Shown: positions 7,826 through 16,719 of the stretch, one piece after another | Position numbering within the stretch: the first letter of the stretch is position 1 | Layout of the letters: each line of letters opens with the position of its first letter | Position numbers and translations under genes: made by a program | The notes under the pieces: generated by a model | What the model was told of the DNA's origin: nothing | What the model saw: only the letters and a program-made list of their open reading frames with translations | Databases searched by the model: none | NCBI GenBank assembly: GCA_023432405.1 | Contig: JAEYUQ010000010.1 | Location: forward strand, 1 to 64,000 | From: Actinomycetes bacterium | GTDB taxonomy: Bacteria > Actinomycetota > Actinomycetes > Mycobacteriales > Mycobacteriaceae | Direction: 5' to 3' | DNA length: 64,000 nucleotides

Positions 7826-9658
7826 TTAGTTGTGCAATGCCTCATGCACACGCTGCTTGAGACCCTCAAACTCGTCCCACACCTCAGCAGGAACTTTGTC
7901 CCCAAGGAACTTGAGGTACTTCTCATTGTCTGCAAGGTCATGCTGCCACTTTGCGGCAGGTGCCTTGAGGGTTTCCTTGACGTCCTCAAACGGGATGTCC
8001 AGACCTTCAAGGTCTATATCTTCTGCAGCAGCGGTGTAGCCCACCACAGTCTCGCGGGCGTCGACCTTGCCTTCAATACGCTCGGTAATCCACTTGAGCA
8101 CACGGGAGTTATCACCGAAGCCAGGCCACAGGTAGCGGCCGTCTTCCCCGCGACGGAACCAGTTGACCAGGAAGATAGACGGCATGAGGTCGCCGCCCTT
8201 CTTACCCATGTCAATCCAGTGCTGCAGATAATCACCGGCGTTGTAACCCATGAATGGGAGCATGGCCATTGGGTCATGGCGCAGGGTTCCCACCTTGGCC
8301 TCAGCGGAGGCGGCAGTCTGCCCGGAGGAGAGCAGAGCACCAATCAGGGTGCCGTGGTTCCAGCTCATAGCCTGGGTTACCAGCGGAACGGTGTCTGCAC
8401 GGCGTCCGCCGAACAGAATGGCAGACACTTTGACACCCTTCGGGTCGTCATAGTCCGGGGAAGCTACCGGGCACTGGGCAATCGGCACGCAGTAGCGGGA
8501 GTTCGGATGTGCAGCCTTTTCATCAGAATCCGGAGTCCAGTCACGACCTTTCCAGTCAATGAGGTGCTCGGGGGTTTCACCTCCGATTCCTTCCCACCAC
8601 ACATCGCCGTCGTCAGTGAGAGCCACGTTGGTGAACAGGGTATTTCCGGCCTCCATCGTCTTCATAGCAATGGGGTTGGAGTCATAAGAAGTACCGGGCG
8701 CCACACCGAAGAATCCGTTTTCGGGGTTGACAGCATAGAGGCCGTCCTCGCGCAGGCGTAGCCAGGCGATGTCATCGCCCACCACGTGTGCAGTCCAGCC
8801 GGGAACGGTGGGGGTAATCATGGCAAGGTTGGTCTTACCGCACGCAGAGGGGAAGGCGCCGGTGATGTGGTACTTCTTCCCTTCGGGGCTGGTGAGCTGC
8901 AAGATGAGCATATGCTCTGCCATCCAGCCCTCTTCCTTGGCCATCACGGAAGCAATACGCAGGGCGTAGCACTTCTTGGCCAGGATGGCGTTTCCGCCAT
9001 AACCGGAACCATAGGACCAAATCTCCTTGGTCTCCGGGAACTGGGTGATGTACTTGGTGTCATTGCACGGCCACGGCACATCTTCCTGACCAGGTTCCAG
9101 AGGTGCGCCCACAGAGTGAAGGGCATGGACAAACTCCCCGTCCTTGCCAATCTTGTCCATAGCCTGCTGCCCCATGCGGGTCATAATGCTCATAGATAGC
9201 ACCACATAAGCAGAGTCTGTCAGCTGTACGCCCAGCTTCGGATCAGGGTCGGAGATCGGTCCCATGCAGAAAGGCACCACATACATGGTGCGTCCCCTCA
9301 TGGAGCCTTTGAAATGCTCGCGCATCTCAGCCTTCATCTCCTCGGGCTCCACCCAGTTATTGGTGGGGCCAGCGCCGTCTTCCGTGGGAGAGCAAATGAA
9401 GGTACGGGATTCCACACGAGCGACGTCGGAAGGGTTAGAGCGAGCAAGGAAGCTGTTGGGGCGCTTTTCTTCATTGAGCTTGATGAGTGTTCCGGCTTCC
9501 ACCAGCTCACTGGAGAGACGATCCCATTCCTCCCTAGTTCCCACACAGAACTCAACCGCGTCCGGTTGGAAGAGCTCTACGGATTCAGCAATCCATGCGA
9601 GCATCTCCTCGTTTTCTGTGGTGACTTCCCCCTTGAGACCCTTAATCTCGACTGCCAT
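7826..9658 (-). CDS. pckG: Phosphoenolpyruvate carboxykinase (GTP)
   Basis: 610 residues, the usual length for the GTP-dependent enzyme. It converts oxaloacetate and GTP to phosphoenolpyruvate, CO2 and GDP, the entry step of gluconeogenesis, in the cytosol. The kinase P-loop with the family cysteine, FPSACGKTNLAM, is at residues 269-280. GSGYGGNAILAKKCYALRIA, also characteristic, lies about 50 residues earlier. ATG 9658 is chosen over the longer frame because AGGAG stands 6 nt upstream and the protein starts MAVEIKGL. It is divergent from trmB across 370 bp and ends at a strong terminator, so it is monocistronic. Confidence 0.97.
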   Translation of the reverse strand: MAVEIKGLKGEVTTENEEMLAWIAESVELFQPDAVEFCVGTREEWDRLSSELVEAGTLIKLNEEKRPNSFLARSNPSDVARVESRTFICSPTEDGAGPTNNWVEPEEMKAEMREHFKGSMRGRTMYVVPFCMGPISDPDPKLGVQLTDSAYVVLSMSIMTRMGQQAMDKIGKDGEFVHALHSVGAPLEPGQEDVPWPCNDTKYITQFPETKEIWSYGSGYGGNAILAKKCYALRIASVMAKEEGWMAEHMLILQLTSPEGKKYHITGAFPSACGKTNLAMITPTVPGWTAHVVGDDIAWLRLREDGLYAVNPENGFFGVAPGTSYDSNPIAMKTMEAGNTLFTNVALTDDGDVWWEGIGGETPEHLIDWKGRDWTPDSDEKAAHPNSRYCVPIAQCPVASPDYDDPKGVKVSAILFGGRRADTVPLVTQAMSWNHGTLIGALLSSGQTAASAEAKVGTLRHDPMAMLPFMGYNAGDYLQHWIDMGKKGGDLMPSIFLVNWFRRGEDGRYLWPGFGDNSRVLKWITERIEGKVDARETVVGYTAAAEDIDLEGLDIPFEDVKETLKAPAAKWQHDLADNEKYLKFLGDKVPAEVWDEFEGLKQRVHEALHN

Positions 9659-10028
9659 TTTGTCTCCTGTGACAACTCGGATGATGATTTCCTCCTCTAG
9701 CCTAACCACATTTTCTTCCGTTCGGGCGCACACGACAAAAATCCAAAAGATATAACCAAAGTGGTGCGGCAAAGTCCCAGGAAAGGGGGACACCTAGGGA
9801 GAAAAACATGACCTACACCACACTTCTATAGGGCTCAATGAGACGTAGATACCTCACCGCACTGACGTTTTTCTGCGTTGCAGAACCCGGAAATGTCCGT
9901 TCGGACTAGTGGTCAGACGTCTGATGTGTAGTCCGAATCCTGCCCACTGCTAATACCTCAATCACACCCACCGCCACAAACAGTTTAAATTGACTGCTCA
10001 CCATGTGAAACTGCACAATTGAGCCACT
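9659..10028. promoter_or_regulatory. Divergent pckG-trmB control region with two palindromes
   Basis: No ORF is supported here. TCAGACGTCTGA, a perfect 12-bp palindrome, lies at 9913-9924, inside TGGTCAGACGTCTGATGTG, a sequence with the TGGT...AC flavour of GntR-family operators. A second dyad, GTCCG-TT-CGGAC, lies about 10 bp to its left (near 9896-9907). On the minus strand a TAGGCT hexamer (9699-9704), 41 nt before the pckG ATG, could be a TANNNT-type -10 element. Regulator identity is inference only. Confidence 0.45.
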
Positions 10029-10940
10029 ATGAATTCCCCTGATTTCCCTCATTCTGATCCACTGCACGCTGAGCTCGGCTTTTCTCAGCAGACCCCCGCA
10101 GGACACATCCCTCCTTCCGACGCACTAGAAGCCCACACCTCCGAAGAACAGCACCTCGCCCCCCAGATTCCAGCCCAGCCCGGGGACCTTCCCCACGGCC
10201 GCCCATTGCAATCCACCTTTGACGATGGTCTCGACTACCCACGCCTAGGGAGCATGAGCTTCCGACGGGGTAGCCTTACTCCCCGTCAAAAGGAATTGTG
10301 GGATTCTCGGTGGCCTGAGCTGGGAAGAATACTCTCGGACGAACTCATCGACGTCGAAGCATGGTTCGGACGCCCCTCAGCACCCACCACACCCAGGAAA
10401 ACAATTCTGGAGATTGGTTCGGGTACTGGAACGTCCACTGTGGCTATGGCCAAACTGGAACCAGATACGGATGTTATTGCCGTGGAAATGTATAAAGCCG
10501 GGCTGGCGAAAATGCTCATGGCCATTGACACCCAGAAAATCACCAATATCCGCATGGTCCGTGGGGACGGCGTCGAAGTGTTAAACCGGATGATTGCCCC
10601 GGAGTCTTTGGACGGTGTGCGGATTTTCTTTCCGGACCCCTGGCCCAAGGCTCGGCACCACAAGCGGCGGATTATTCAGTCCGGAACGCTTCATCTTATT
10701 GCCACGCGGCTTAAGCCTGGGGGTGTGCTTCACGTGGCTACAGATCATGCCGATTACGCGGAGTGGATCAGGCAACTCACCCACGTAGAACCTCTCCTGG
10801 AGTACAAGGGCTGGCCGTGGGAGGAATGCCCCATCATGACGGATCGGCACGTCATCACCAAGTTTGAAAAAAGAGGTCTAGATTTAGACAACACTATTTC
10901 TGAGTTCTTGTGGCAGCGCAGGAAGGACAGTCATGACTAA
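10029..10940 (+). CDS. trmB: tRNA (guanine-N7-)-methyltransferase
   Basis: Makes m7G46 in the variable loop of tRNAs using SAM. The SAM-binding motif ILEIGSGTGTSTVAMAK and the TrmB signature IFFPDPWPKARHHKRRI are both present, as is the C-terminal ATDHADYAEWIRQ segment. At 303 residues it is longer than the roughly 240-residue enteric enzyme because of a Pro/His-rich N-terminal extension of about 75 residues before RRGSLTPRQKELW. The start is ATG 10029 with only a weak GAG upstream. Its end overlaps the next gene by 8 bp, so the two are translationally coupled, as in mycobacteria (trmB, NYN gene, mmpL3). Confidence 0.93.
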   Translation: MNSPDFPHSDPLHAELGFSQQTPAGHIPPSDALEAHTSEEQHLAPQIPAQPGDLPHGRPLQSTFDDGLDYPRLGSMSFRRGSLTPRQKELWDSRWPELGRILSDELIDVEAWFGRPSAPTTPRKTILEIGSGTGTSTVAMAKLEPDTDVIAVEMYKAGLAKMLMAIDTQKITNIRMVRGDGVEVLNRMIAPESLDGVRIFFPDPWPKARHHKRRIIQSGTLHLIATRLKPGGVLHVATDHADYAEWIRQLTHVEPLLEYKGWPWEECPIMTDRHVITKFEKRGLDLDNTISEFLWQRRKDSHD

Positions 10941-11898
10941 CGCAGCGCCCATGTCCTACAGCCCCCAGACACCCTCAGCGGACGCGCCTCAACCACATTC
11001 CACAGGCACAGACCACGTGCCCTCACCGAACACATCTCATGTTCCCTCATCAACCCCTTCTTCCTTAGCGACGCCCGCGGCTGAAGACGGCCGTCTCCTG
11101 CTCATCTGGGATTCCCCCAACATGGACATGGGTTTGGGTTCCATTCTGGGTGGCCGCCCAGACGGTTCTCACCGTCCCCGTTTCGACGCCCTCGGAAAGT
11201 GGCTGCTTGCTGAGGCCGGACATCTGTCCCACAAGCGCGGTCACCGCGTGGTGGCAGAACCTACGGTGTTTGCCAACATTGTTCCTGGTGGTGCGGATGC
11301 TGTCCGCCCCTGGGTGGAGGCTCTCCGCAATATCGGTTTCGCGGTGTTTGCTAAACCCAAGCTCAAAGAGGACACCGACGTAGATCCAGACATGATTGAG
11401 CACCTGGTTAAACGTTTCTCCGAGGGCACGTTGGACGGCGTCATAGTGGCAAGTGCGGATGGGCGAAACTTCAAAGACACCTTGGAAGACATGGCTGTCC
11501 ACGGTGTAGCCGTCACCGTTCTGGGATTTCACGAACACGCCACGTGGGCCATTGATAATCCCTCTCTGCGGTTTGTGGATGTGGAGGACATCCCGGGGGT
11601 TTTCCGAGCACCTCTGCCACGGGTGAGCTTGGATAACTTGCCGGAGGGTGGCGCCTGGTTGCCGCCACTACGCTCCTTGAGTGCGCTCCTTTACCACCGC
11701 GAGCGCCACGAACGGCCGTCGGCAGTGGAAAAGCAAGGCGCACAGAGGCCAACCCCAGGAGACATACACACCGCAGGCACCAGGACGGTTCCTGAAGAAA
11801 AACCTAGCCCCGCGGAGTCGGCACACACAGCGCAACCTGCACACACAGGGGAGTCCGCACACTCAGGGGAGCCAGTGCATAACGGAGCAGAGGAGTAA
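10933..11898 (+). CDS. NYN-domain (PIN-like) putative RNase, Rv0207c-like
   Basis: 321 residues. The NYN core starts at about residue 50 (LLLIWDSPNMDMGLG) with the first conserved acidic residue, and continues through DGVIVASADGRNFKDTLEDM, giving the Asp-rich pocket typical of PIN/NYN metal-dependent nucleases. The N-terminus and the last 90 residues are low-complexity. The end carries a short repeat of the form SAHTAQPAHTGE-SAHSGEPVH, encoded by near-identical 24-bp units. It lies directly between trmB and mmpL3, 3 bp before the latter. The target RNA is unknown; the constant neighbourhood suggests a link to tRNA processing or to expression of the exporter gene. Confidence 0.8.
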   Translation: MTNAAPMSYSPQTPSADAPQPHSTGTDHVPSPNTSHVPSSTPSSLATPAAEDGRLLLIWDSPNMDMGLGSILGGRPDGSHRPRFDALGKWLLAEAGHLSHKRGHRVVAEPTVFANIVPGGADAVRPWVEALRNIGFAVFAKPKLKEDTDVDPDMIEHLVKRFSEGTLDGVIVASADGRNFKDTLEDMAVHGVAVTVLGFHEHATWAIDNPSLRFVDVEDIPGVFRAPLPRVSLDNLPEGGAWLPPLRSLSALLYHRERHERPSAVEKQGAQRPTPGDIHTAGTRTVPEEKPSPAESAHTAQPAHTGESAHSGEPVHNGAEE

Positions 11899-11901
11899 GC
11901 G

Positions 11902-14900
11902 ATGTTTGAGAAGTGGGGTGTTCTTACCTACCGTAAACGCAAGCTGGTGCCGGTGGCATGCATCCTCTTCATTCTGGTGCTCTACCTGCTCATTGGGAAG
12001 GATTTGGGGCATAATCTGAGCCAAGAGGGCTGGGAAGATCCGGGCGCGGAATCAACCATTGCCCAGGACATAGAAAACGCTACCTTTGGGCGGGATAGTT
12101 CTGGGGATGTCATTTTGCTTATTCAGGCTCCCGTGGGAACCACATTGGATGTGGAGCCAGTCTATACAAATGTCGCGCAGGCTTTAGAGAAGTTCGGTGC
12201 TGACCATCCGGAGCACATTGAGGACATCACCGGGTACTTTGACACCCGCTCTCAAGACCTCATCAGCCAAGACCACCACACGGCGTTTGCTGCGGTCTCC
12301 CTCAAGGGAGATGGTGAGCAAACGCTCAAGGACTTCCGCGCTATCAAAGATGACATCCCCACCACTGTGGCAGATAACATCACGGTGCGCGTGGCCGGGG
12401 CCACTCCCGTAGCCGACGCCCTGGATAGCGGCATGAGTGACGACATTCGGCGTGCTGAACTAATCGGCCTTCCGCTGGTGGCCATCCTGTTGCTCTTTGT
12501 GTTTGGTTCCGTGGTGGCTGCTCTCATGCCTCTCATAGTGGGGATTTTCTCCATCATGGGGGCGCAATCCATTCTCGCCGGCATAGCCAGCGTGACCCAG
12601 GTCAATGTGTTTGCACAATCCATCATCACGCTCCTGGGGCTGGGACTTGCCATTGATTACGGCTTGTTCATGGTGTCGCGCTTCCGCGAAGAACTCTCCG
12701 GCGGTACAGCCAGCGCCAGCGGATTCGGTTCAGCTACCGCTCCGCAAAACCCAGCCACCAGCGTGCGCAGAGCAGTGCTGGCCACCACCGTGACTGCTGG
12801 AAAAACCGTCACCGTCTCCGCCGGAATGGTTGCGGTGGCACTCTCTGGGTTATTCCTGTTTCCCCAGGCCTTCCTGAAATCTATTGCCTACGGGGCTATC
12901 AGTGCTGTTCTGTTGGCAGCATTCCTCTCTGTCACTCTGCTACCTGCTCTGTTTGCACTCCTTGGCACCAAGATTGACGCCCTTCCAGTGCGCCGGATGC
13001 GAACACAAGCAGATGCCTCAGCCCCTCAAACCCCCAGCGCCACCTTCCCAAGCCTTACAGAGACCGTCTGGTATCGACTACCCGCCTGGGCTATGGAGCA
13101 CTCCAAACTGGTGGCAACGGGTCTTATAGCAGTGCTCATGCTACTGGCCATCCCTATGTTAGGCACTAAGTTTGGCGGTATTAATGAGACCTATCTGCCT
13201 CCGGATAACGCTGTGCGTCAAGCGCAGGACGATTTCAATCAAGAGTTCCCGCGTTTCCGCACAGATCCGGTAAAGCTGTTGGTAAGCAACGCTAATCCGC
13301 AACAGCTGGCCACTATTTACCAACAAGCCAATGCAGTTCCCGGACTGACTGATCGCTTCTCCCCTGACCACGGCACCAAGGATGGTGTGACGGTATTGTC
13401 CGCCGGGATTGCAGACCGTGACTCCGCAGCCGACGTCATCGAGGGTCTGCGCAACATCTCAGTGCCCGAGGGCGTCAAGGTGTATATCGGCGGAACTCCA
13501 GCCCTTGAGGTGGAATCCCTGGAGGCACTCTTCCATCGCCTACCTTGGATGATTGGCTACATTGTCCTGATTACCTTCATTCTCATGGCGGTGGCCTTTG
13601 GCTCAGTGGTGCTCCCACTGAAAGCTGTTCTCATGACGCTGTTGGGGCTGGCCGCCACCCTTGGCATTGTGACCACCATTTTTGTCAGCGGCTTCCTGTC
13701 TGGACTCTTGGGCTTTACCCCTGGCCCTCTCATGAGCCCCGTTCTCGTGCTGATTATTGCCATTGTGTACGGTCTCTCCACGGACTATGAGGTCTTTCTC
13801 CTCTCCCGCATGGTGGAGGCCCGTGACCGTGGCAGTTCCACAGACAACGCCATCCGTCTGGGCACCGCCCACACCGGCTCCATCATCACAGCCGCCGCCG
13901 CCATCATGATTGTGGTGTGCGCCGCCTTCGGCTTCTCTGAGATCGTGATGATGAAGTACATTGCCTTCGGCATGATAGCGGCTCTCCTTCTCGACGCCAC
14001 TGTCATCCGAATGCTTTTAGTGCCCGCCGTCATGCATCTGTTAGCTGAAGACTGCTGGTGGGCTCCTGGTTTCATTGTTTCTGCTTCACGACGCCTCGGA
14101 GATCACGTTCACCTCGACTCCCAGCAGGGTTCCTACACCGAGCTCTCCCCTGAAGCCTACGACCTTCCCCATGAGGCCTACAACACTCCCTCTGAGTCAT
14201 ACAACCTTCCCAGCGCCGAACTGCCGGAAAATCTGTACCCGGACTCCCAGCAGAACATCTACGCGAACTCCCAGGAAGATGCTTACCCCGACTCTCGGCG
14301 GGACGTTTACACAGACTCTCAGCAGGACATCTATGCAGACTCTCGGCAAGAGCCTTACCCCGACTCTCGGCAGGAAGAGCCTTACCCAGACTCCCGGCAA
14401 GACATTTACACAGAGCCTGAAGATGCTTATGACCAGCCCTATACAGACCCCTACGAAGAGGATTTGGAGTACTACCACGAATACCAGTACTCCGATGAGC
14501 CAGATGACTATCAGTTGGAGCTACCCATAGACGTAGGAGCTCCGCTCCAGCTTTCTGAAGAAGAGATTTGGGAGGCTGAAATTACTCCCGACTACCTCTC
14601 CGACCAAGCGAGCGGTTACCAGGATGACACCCCGGAAGAAGACTACTGGGACGAATCCGCCGATTACGCAATCCCTCTGTGGGAGCTGGGCAACACATCA
14701 GATGGCAATACATCAGAGACTGTCCAAGGCAACTCCCAGAATATGCCCAGTGTGGGTGTGAATTCATCCGCTGACTTCTCTCAGCAGGGTTCTTACTCCT
14801 ACGGCGACCAACAGGACTACCAGGAAGACATAGATGACGTCGAATATTATCCTCTGCCCGAGTATCCTGGCCGCCAACAGCTGAATCGGGGCACCACGGT

Positions 14901-15102
14901 CAATAACCGATTCCAGCCCTTCAAACGCGCAACCTCCACCACGCGAAGACGCCGCAGAGAACTCTCTTCCCGTCAACCGTCCAGTGAGCCTCAACCTCGC
15001 CGTGGCGCCAAACACGACACCGACACGGGTTCTATAAGGGTTCAGGACATCGCTCAACGCCTCATCACCGAATCCGGCGAGTTCCCCAGAGCTGACTGGT
15101 AA
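11902..15102 (+). CDS. mmpL3: MmpL3-type RND transporter, trehalose monomycolate exporter
   Basis: 1066 residues. Two repeats of six membrane segments each carry a large external loop. The proton-relay Asp-Tyr pairs are visible in TM4 (GLGLAIDYGLFMVSRFRE) and TM10 (YGLSTDYEVFLLSRMVE). In mycobacteria and corynebacteria this protein moves trehalose monomycolate across the inner membrane for mycolate layer assembly; gene order agrees. The start has GAGGAG upstream. After the last TM (about residue 730) there is a cytoplasmic tail of about 330 residues, very acidic and Tyr-rich, with tandem units of the form YPDSRQD/YADSQQD between codons at 14225 and 14415, ending in an Arg-rich region (TTRRRRRELSSRQP). 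Tail length and repeats are unusual. Confidence 0.93.
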   Translation: MFEKWGVLTYRKRKLVPVACILFILVLYLLIGKDLGHNLSQEGWEDPGAESTIAQDIENATFGRDSSGDVILLIQAPVGTTLDVEPVYTNVAQALEKFGADHPEHIEDITGYFDTRSQDLISQDHHTAFAAVSLKGDGEQTLKDFRAIKDDIPTTVADNITVRVAGATPVADALDSGMSDDIRRAELIGLPLVAILLLFVFGSVVAALMPLIVGIFSIMGAQSILAGIASVTQVNVFAQSIITLLGLGLAIDYGLFMVSRFREELSGGTASASGFGSATAPQNPATSVRRAVLATTVTAGKTVTVSAGMVAVALSGLFLFPQAFLKSIAYGAISAVLLAAFLSVTLLPALFALLGTKIDALPVRRMRTQADASAPQTPSATFPSLTETVWYRLPAWAMEHSKLVATGLIAVLMLLAIPMLGTKFGGINETYLPPDNAVRQAQDDFNQEFPRFRTDPVKLLVSNANPQQLATIYQQANAVPGLTDRFSPDHGTKDGVTVLSAGIADRDSAADVIEGLRNISVPEGVKVYIGGTPALEVESLEALFHRLPWMIGYIVLITFILMAVAFGSVVLPLKAVLMTLLGLAATLGIVTTIFVSGFLSGLLGFTPGPLMSPVLVLIIAIVYGLSTDYEVFLLSRMVEARDRGSSTDNAIRLGTAHTGSIITAAAAIMIVVCAAFGFSEIVMMKYIAFGMIAALLLDATVIRMLLVPAVMHLLAEDCWWAPGFIVSASRRLGDHVHLDSQQGSYTELSPEAYDLPHEAYNTPSESYNLPSAELPENLYPDSQQNIYANSQEDAYPDSRRDVYTDSQQDIYADSRQEPYPDSRQEEPYPDSRQDIYTEPEDAYDQPYTDPYEEDLEYYHEYQYSDEPDDYQLELPIDVGAPLQLSEEEIWEAEITPDYLSDQASGYQDDTPEEDYWDESADYAIPLWELGNTSDGNTSETVQGNSQNMPSVGVNSSADFSQQGSYSYGDQQDYQEDIDDVEYYPLPEYPGRQQLNRGTTVNNRFQPFKRATSTTRRRRRELSSRQPSSEPQPRRGAKHDTDTGSIRVQDIAQRLITESGEFPRADW
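14225..14415 (+). repeat. Tandem octapeptide-type repeats in the mmpL3 tail
   Basis: About seven imperfect units of roughly 24-27 bp encode Tyr-x-Asp-Ser-(Gln/Arg)-(Gln/Arg)-(Asp/Glu). The DNA core is a variant of GACTCTCGGCAGGAC in each unit. Nucleotide similarity between units is high enough for slippage, so copy number may vary between strains. Confidence 0.8.
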
Positions 15103-15117
15103 TACCTGGTTGTACCT

Positions 15118-16077
15118 ATGAATCGTGACGTCAAAAAGTGGTTGTTCGGGCTAGGGCTCCTGGCGCTTATGGTCGCTGCCCTAATCTTCTTCCGCGACCA
15201 CCTGGCGTTCATTGGGGAAGGCTGGAATCACCTTCTCGACGCCCGCCCTGGACCTGTTCTTGTAGCTATACTCTTGGCAGTCACGGCGTTTCTGGCCATG
15301 TCACAGGTGATGTATCTCATGTTGTCTCGCGCAGGGGCACACATCACTCTTGGCTCAGCAACTGCCCTCATTTTTGCTTCCAATGCCTGGTCCACCACCC
15401 TGCCAGGTGGTCCTGCTTTTTCAGCCTTCCTCACCTTTAAGATTCAACGCGGCTGGGGCGCGAGCGTCGCTCTGGCAAGTTGGTTCATTGTCCTCTCCTC
15501 GGCCATTTCTAGTACCTGGCTCCTCTCCCTGGGAATCCTGAGCGTGGTGTTTTTGGGAGCAGATTTCAATATGTGGTCTGTCTTGGGCACCTTCATTCTC
15601 ATGATGGGCATAACGTCCTTGCTATGGTGGCTTTCTCGACACCCTGATATCCTCCTTAAACTGTTCTCGCGGTGGCCTAAGCTGACTCGGCATATTGAAC
15701 AGCTCAGCGATGTTCAGCTCCCCATGAAAACCTTTGTGCTGGTAGCCATCTTCTCTCTGGCTAACTGGCTCTTGGAAGCGGGAGTGCTCTGGATGTCACT
15801 ATGGGCAGTGACCGATCAACTTCAACCTCTGTCTCCGGTTCTTCTCGCCTTTGTTACCTCCAAATTTGTGGGAACCGCCCAGGTGACCCCTGGTGGTCTC
15901 GGCCCGGTGGAAGCAGTCCTGATCGGAACGCTCATCGCTACGGGATACGACGCCGCTTCGGCTACTGGATCAGTGCTGATCTATCGCCTCATCACCCTTT
16001 TCCTTATGACTGCGCTAGGCTGGGCGGTGTATTTGCTATATTTCGCACGGCGCGGAATTTCCGCGAGAACTGACTAA
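15118..16077 (+). CDS. Lysylphosphatidylglycerol-synthase-like TM protein (UPF0104/YbhN family)
   Basis: 319 residues, about eight hydrophobic segments, and no soluble catalytic domain. Sequence features fit the flippase-like membrane domain also found in MprF: a conserved TLPGGPAFSAF turn near residue 100 and the C-terminal VGTAQVTPGGLGPVEAVLIG loop. Members are thought to move or bind lipids; the substrate is not known. It begins 15 bp after mmpL3 on the same strand, so is probably cotranscribed and may assist envelope lipid transport. The ATG start has no strong ribosome site. Confidence 0.85.
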   Translation: MNRDVKKWLFGLGLLALMVAALIFFRDHLAFIGEGWNHLLDARPGPVLVAILLAVTAFLAMSQVMYLMLSRAGAHITLGSATALIFASNAWSTTLPGGPAFSAFLTFKIQRGWGASVALASWFIVLSSAISSTWLLSLGILSVVFLGADFNMWSVLGTFILMMGITSLLWWLSRHPDILLKLFSRWPKLTRHIEQLSDVQLPMKTFVLVAIFSLANWLLEAGVLWMSLWAVTDQLQPLSPVLLAFVTSKFVGTAQVTPGGLGPVEAVLIGTLIATGYDAASATGSVLIYRLITLFLMTALGWAVYLLYFARRGISARTD

Positions 16078-16113
16078 CTATCAACTCGATATACAACCAA
16101 GAGGAAAACAGCT

Positions 16114-16482
16114 ATGAAAACACTTAACTGGAAAGGTCTGTTGACTGACGTTGTTGGTCTCGGAATCTTCAGCCTTTTGGCTCGGATTGCACATCAGAAG
16201 GATGGTCTTGAACTCAGCTTTACTGGTGTTTTAGACACCGCCTGGCCATTCTGGTTTGGCGCGGTCATAGGATGGCTGGTTGCTGAGCTTCGCAAACAAG
16301 ACGGCACTCAAGTGCGCTCTGGAGGTTGGTATATCTGGCTGATTACGGTTGTTCTAGGGCTTGCAATTTGGGGTATCCGCCACAGCGAATTCCCCCACTG
16401 GTCCTTCATCCTGGTGGCTTCCAGTACCTCGGCAATTATCCTCCTCGGTTGGCGCGCTCTCTTCGGGAAGAAGCTTTCCTAG
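16114..16482 (+). CDS. DUF3054 small membrane protein
   Basis: 122 residues with four hydrophobic segments (near residues 8-25, 42-60, 71-88 and 95-115). Features of DUF3054 are visible: WPFWFGAVIGWLV in the second segment and the closing SAIILLGWRALF. No function is known. AGAGGA stands 10 nt before the ATG. It is the last gene of the trmB-to-DUF3054 run, 36 bp after the UPF0104 gene. Confidence 0.8.
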   Translation: MKTLNWKGLLTDVVGLGIFSLLARIAHQKDGLELSFTGVLDTAWPFWFGAVIGWLVAELRKQDGTQVRSGGWYIWLITVVLGLAIWGIRHSEFPHWSFILVASSTSAIILLGWRALFGKKLS

Positions 16483-16654
16483 TTCTTCGGGAAGAAACTT
16501 GGCCAACAGTGGCGCGCTAGCGCCCTATGGCGCCACCAGCGCGCAGGCAACCTACAGCCCTACCAGCGCGCTGGCACCCACCGCGTTAGCAGTATCGCGC
16601 CTACGGCCTTACTTACGAGAAAGAGCGGGACTTCCGATCACGCAGTCCCGCTCA
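16461..16654. repeat. Small repeats and a 10-bp-stem hairpin after the DUF3054 gene
   Basis: CTTCGGGAAGAAGCTT (16461-16476) is repeated with one change at 16485-16500, so the duplication spans the stop codon. GC-rich dyads follow (GTGGCGC...GCGCCAC, and two copies of ACCAGCGCGC[A/T]GGC). A perfect inverted repeat, GAGCGGGACT/AGTCCCGCTC, at 16624-16633 and 16645-16654 could end transcription from either side, although no T-run follows. The 237 bp between 16483 and 16719 hold no gene. Confidence 0.6.
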
Positions 16655-16719
16655 CAATGCACCGCCTAGAGGGAACACCCCTCAACTTACAAGGGATACC
16701 CGCCGTTTTCAGCAATCAC

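Noticed and set aside
9699..9710. TAGCCTAACC, a half DtxR box before pckG
   Set aside because: Only the right half matches; on the other strand it is better read as a TAGGCT -10 element.
9913..9924. GlxR/CRP site for the pckG palindrome
   Set aside because: It does not show the TGTGA-N6-TCACA pattern.
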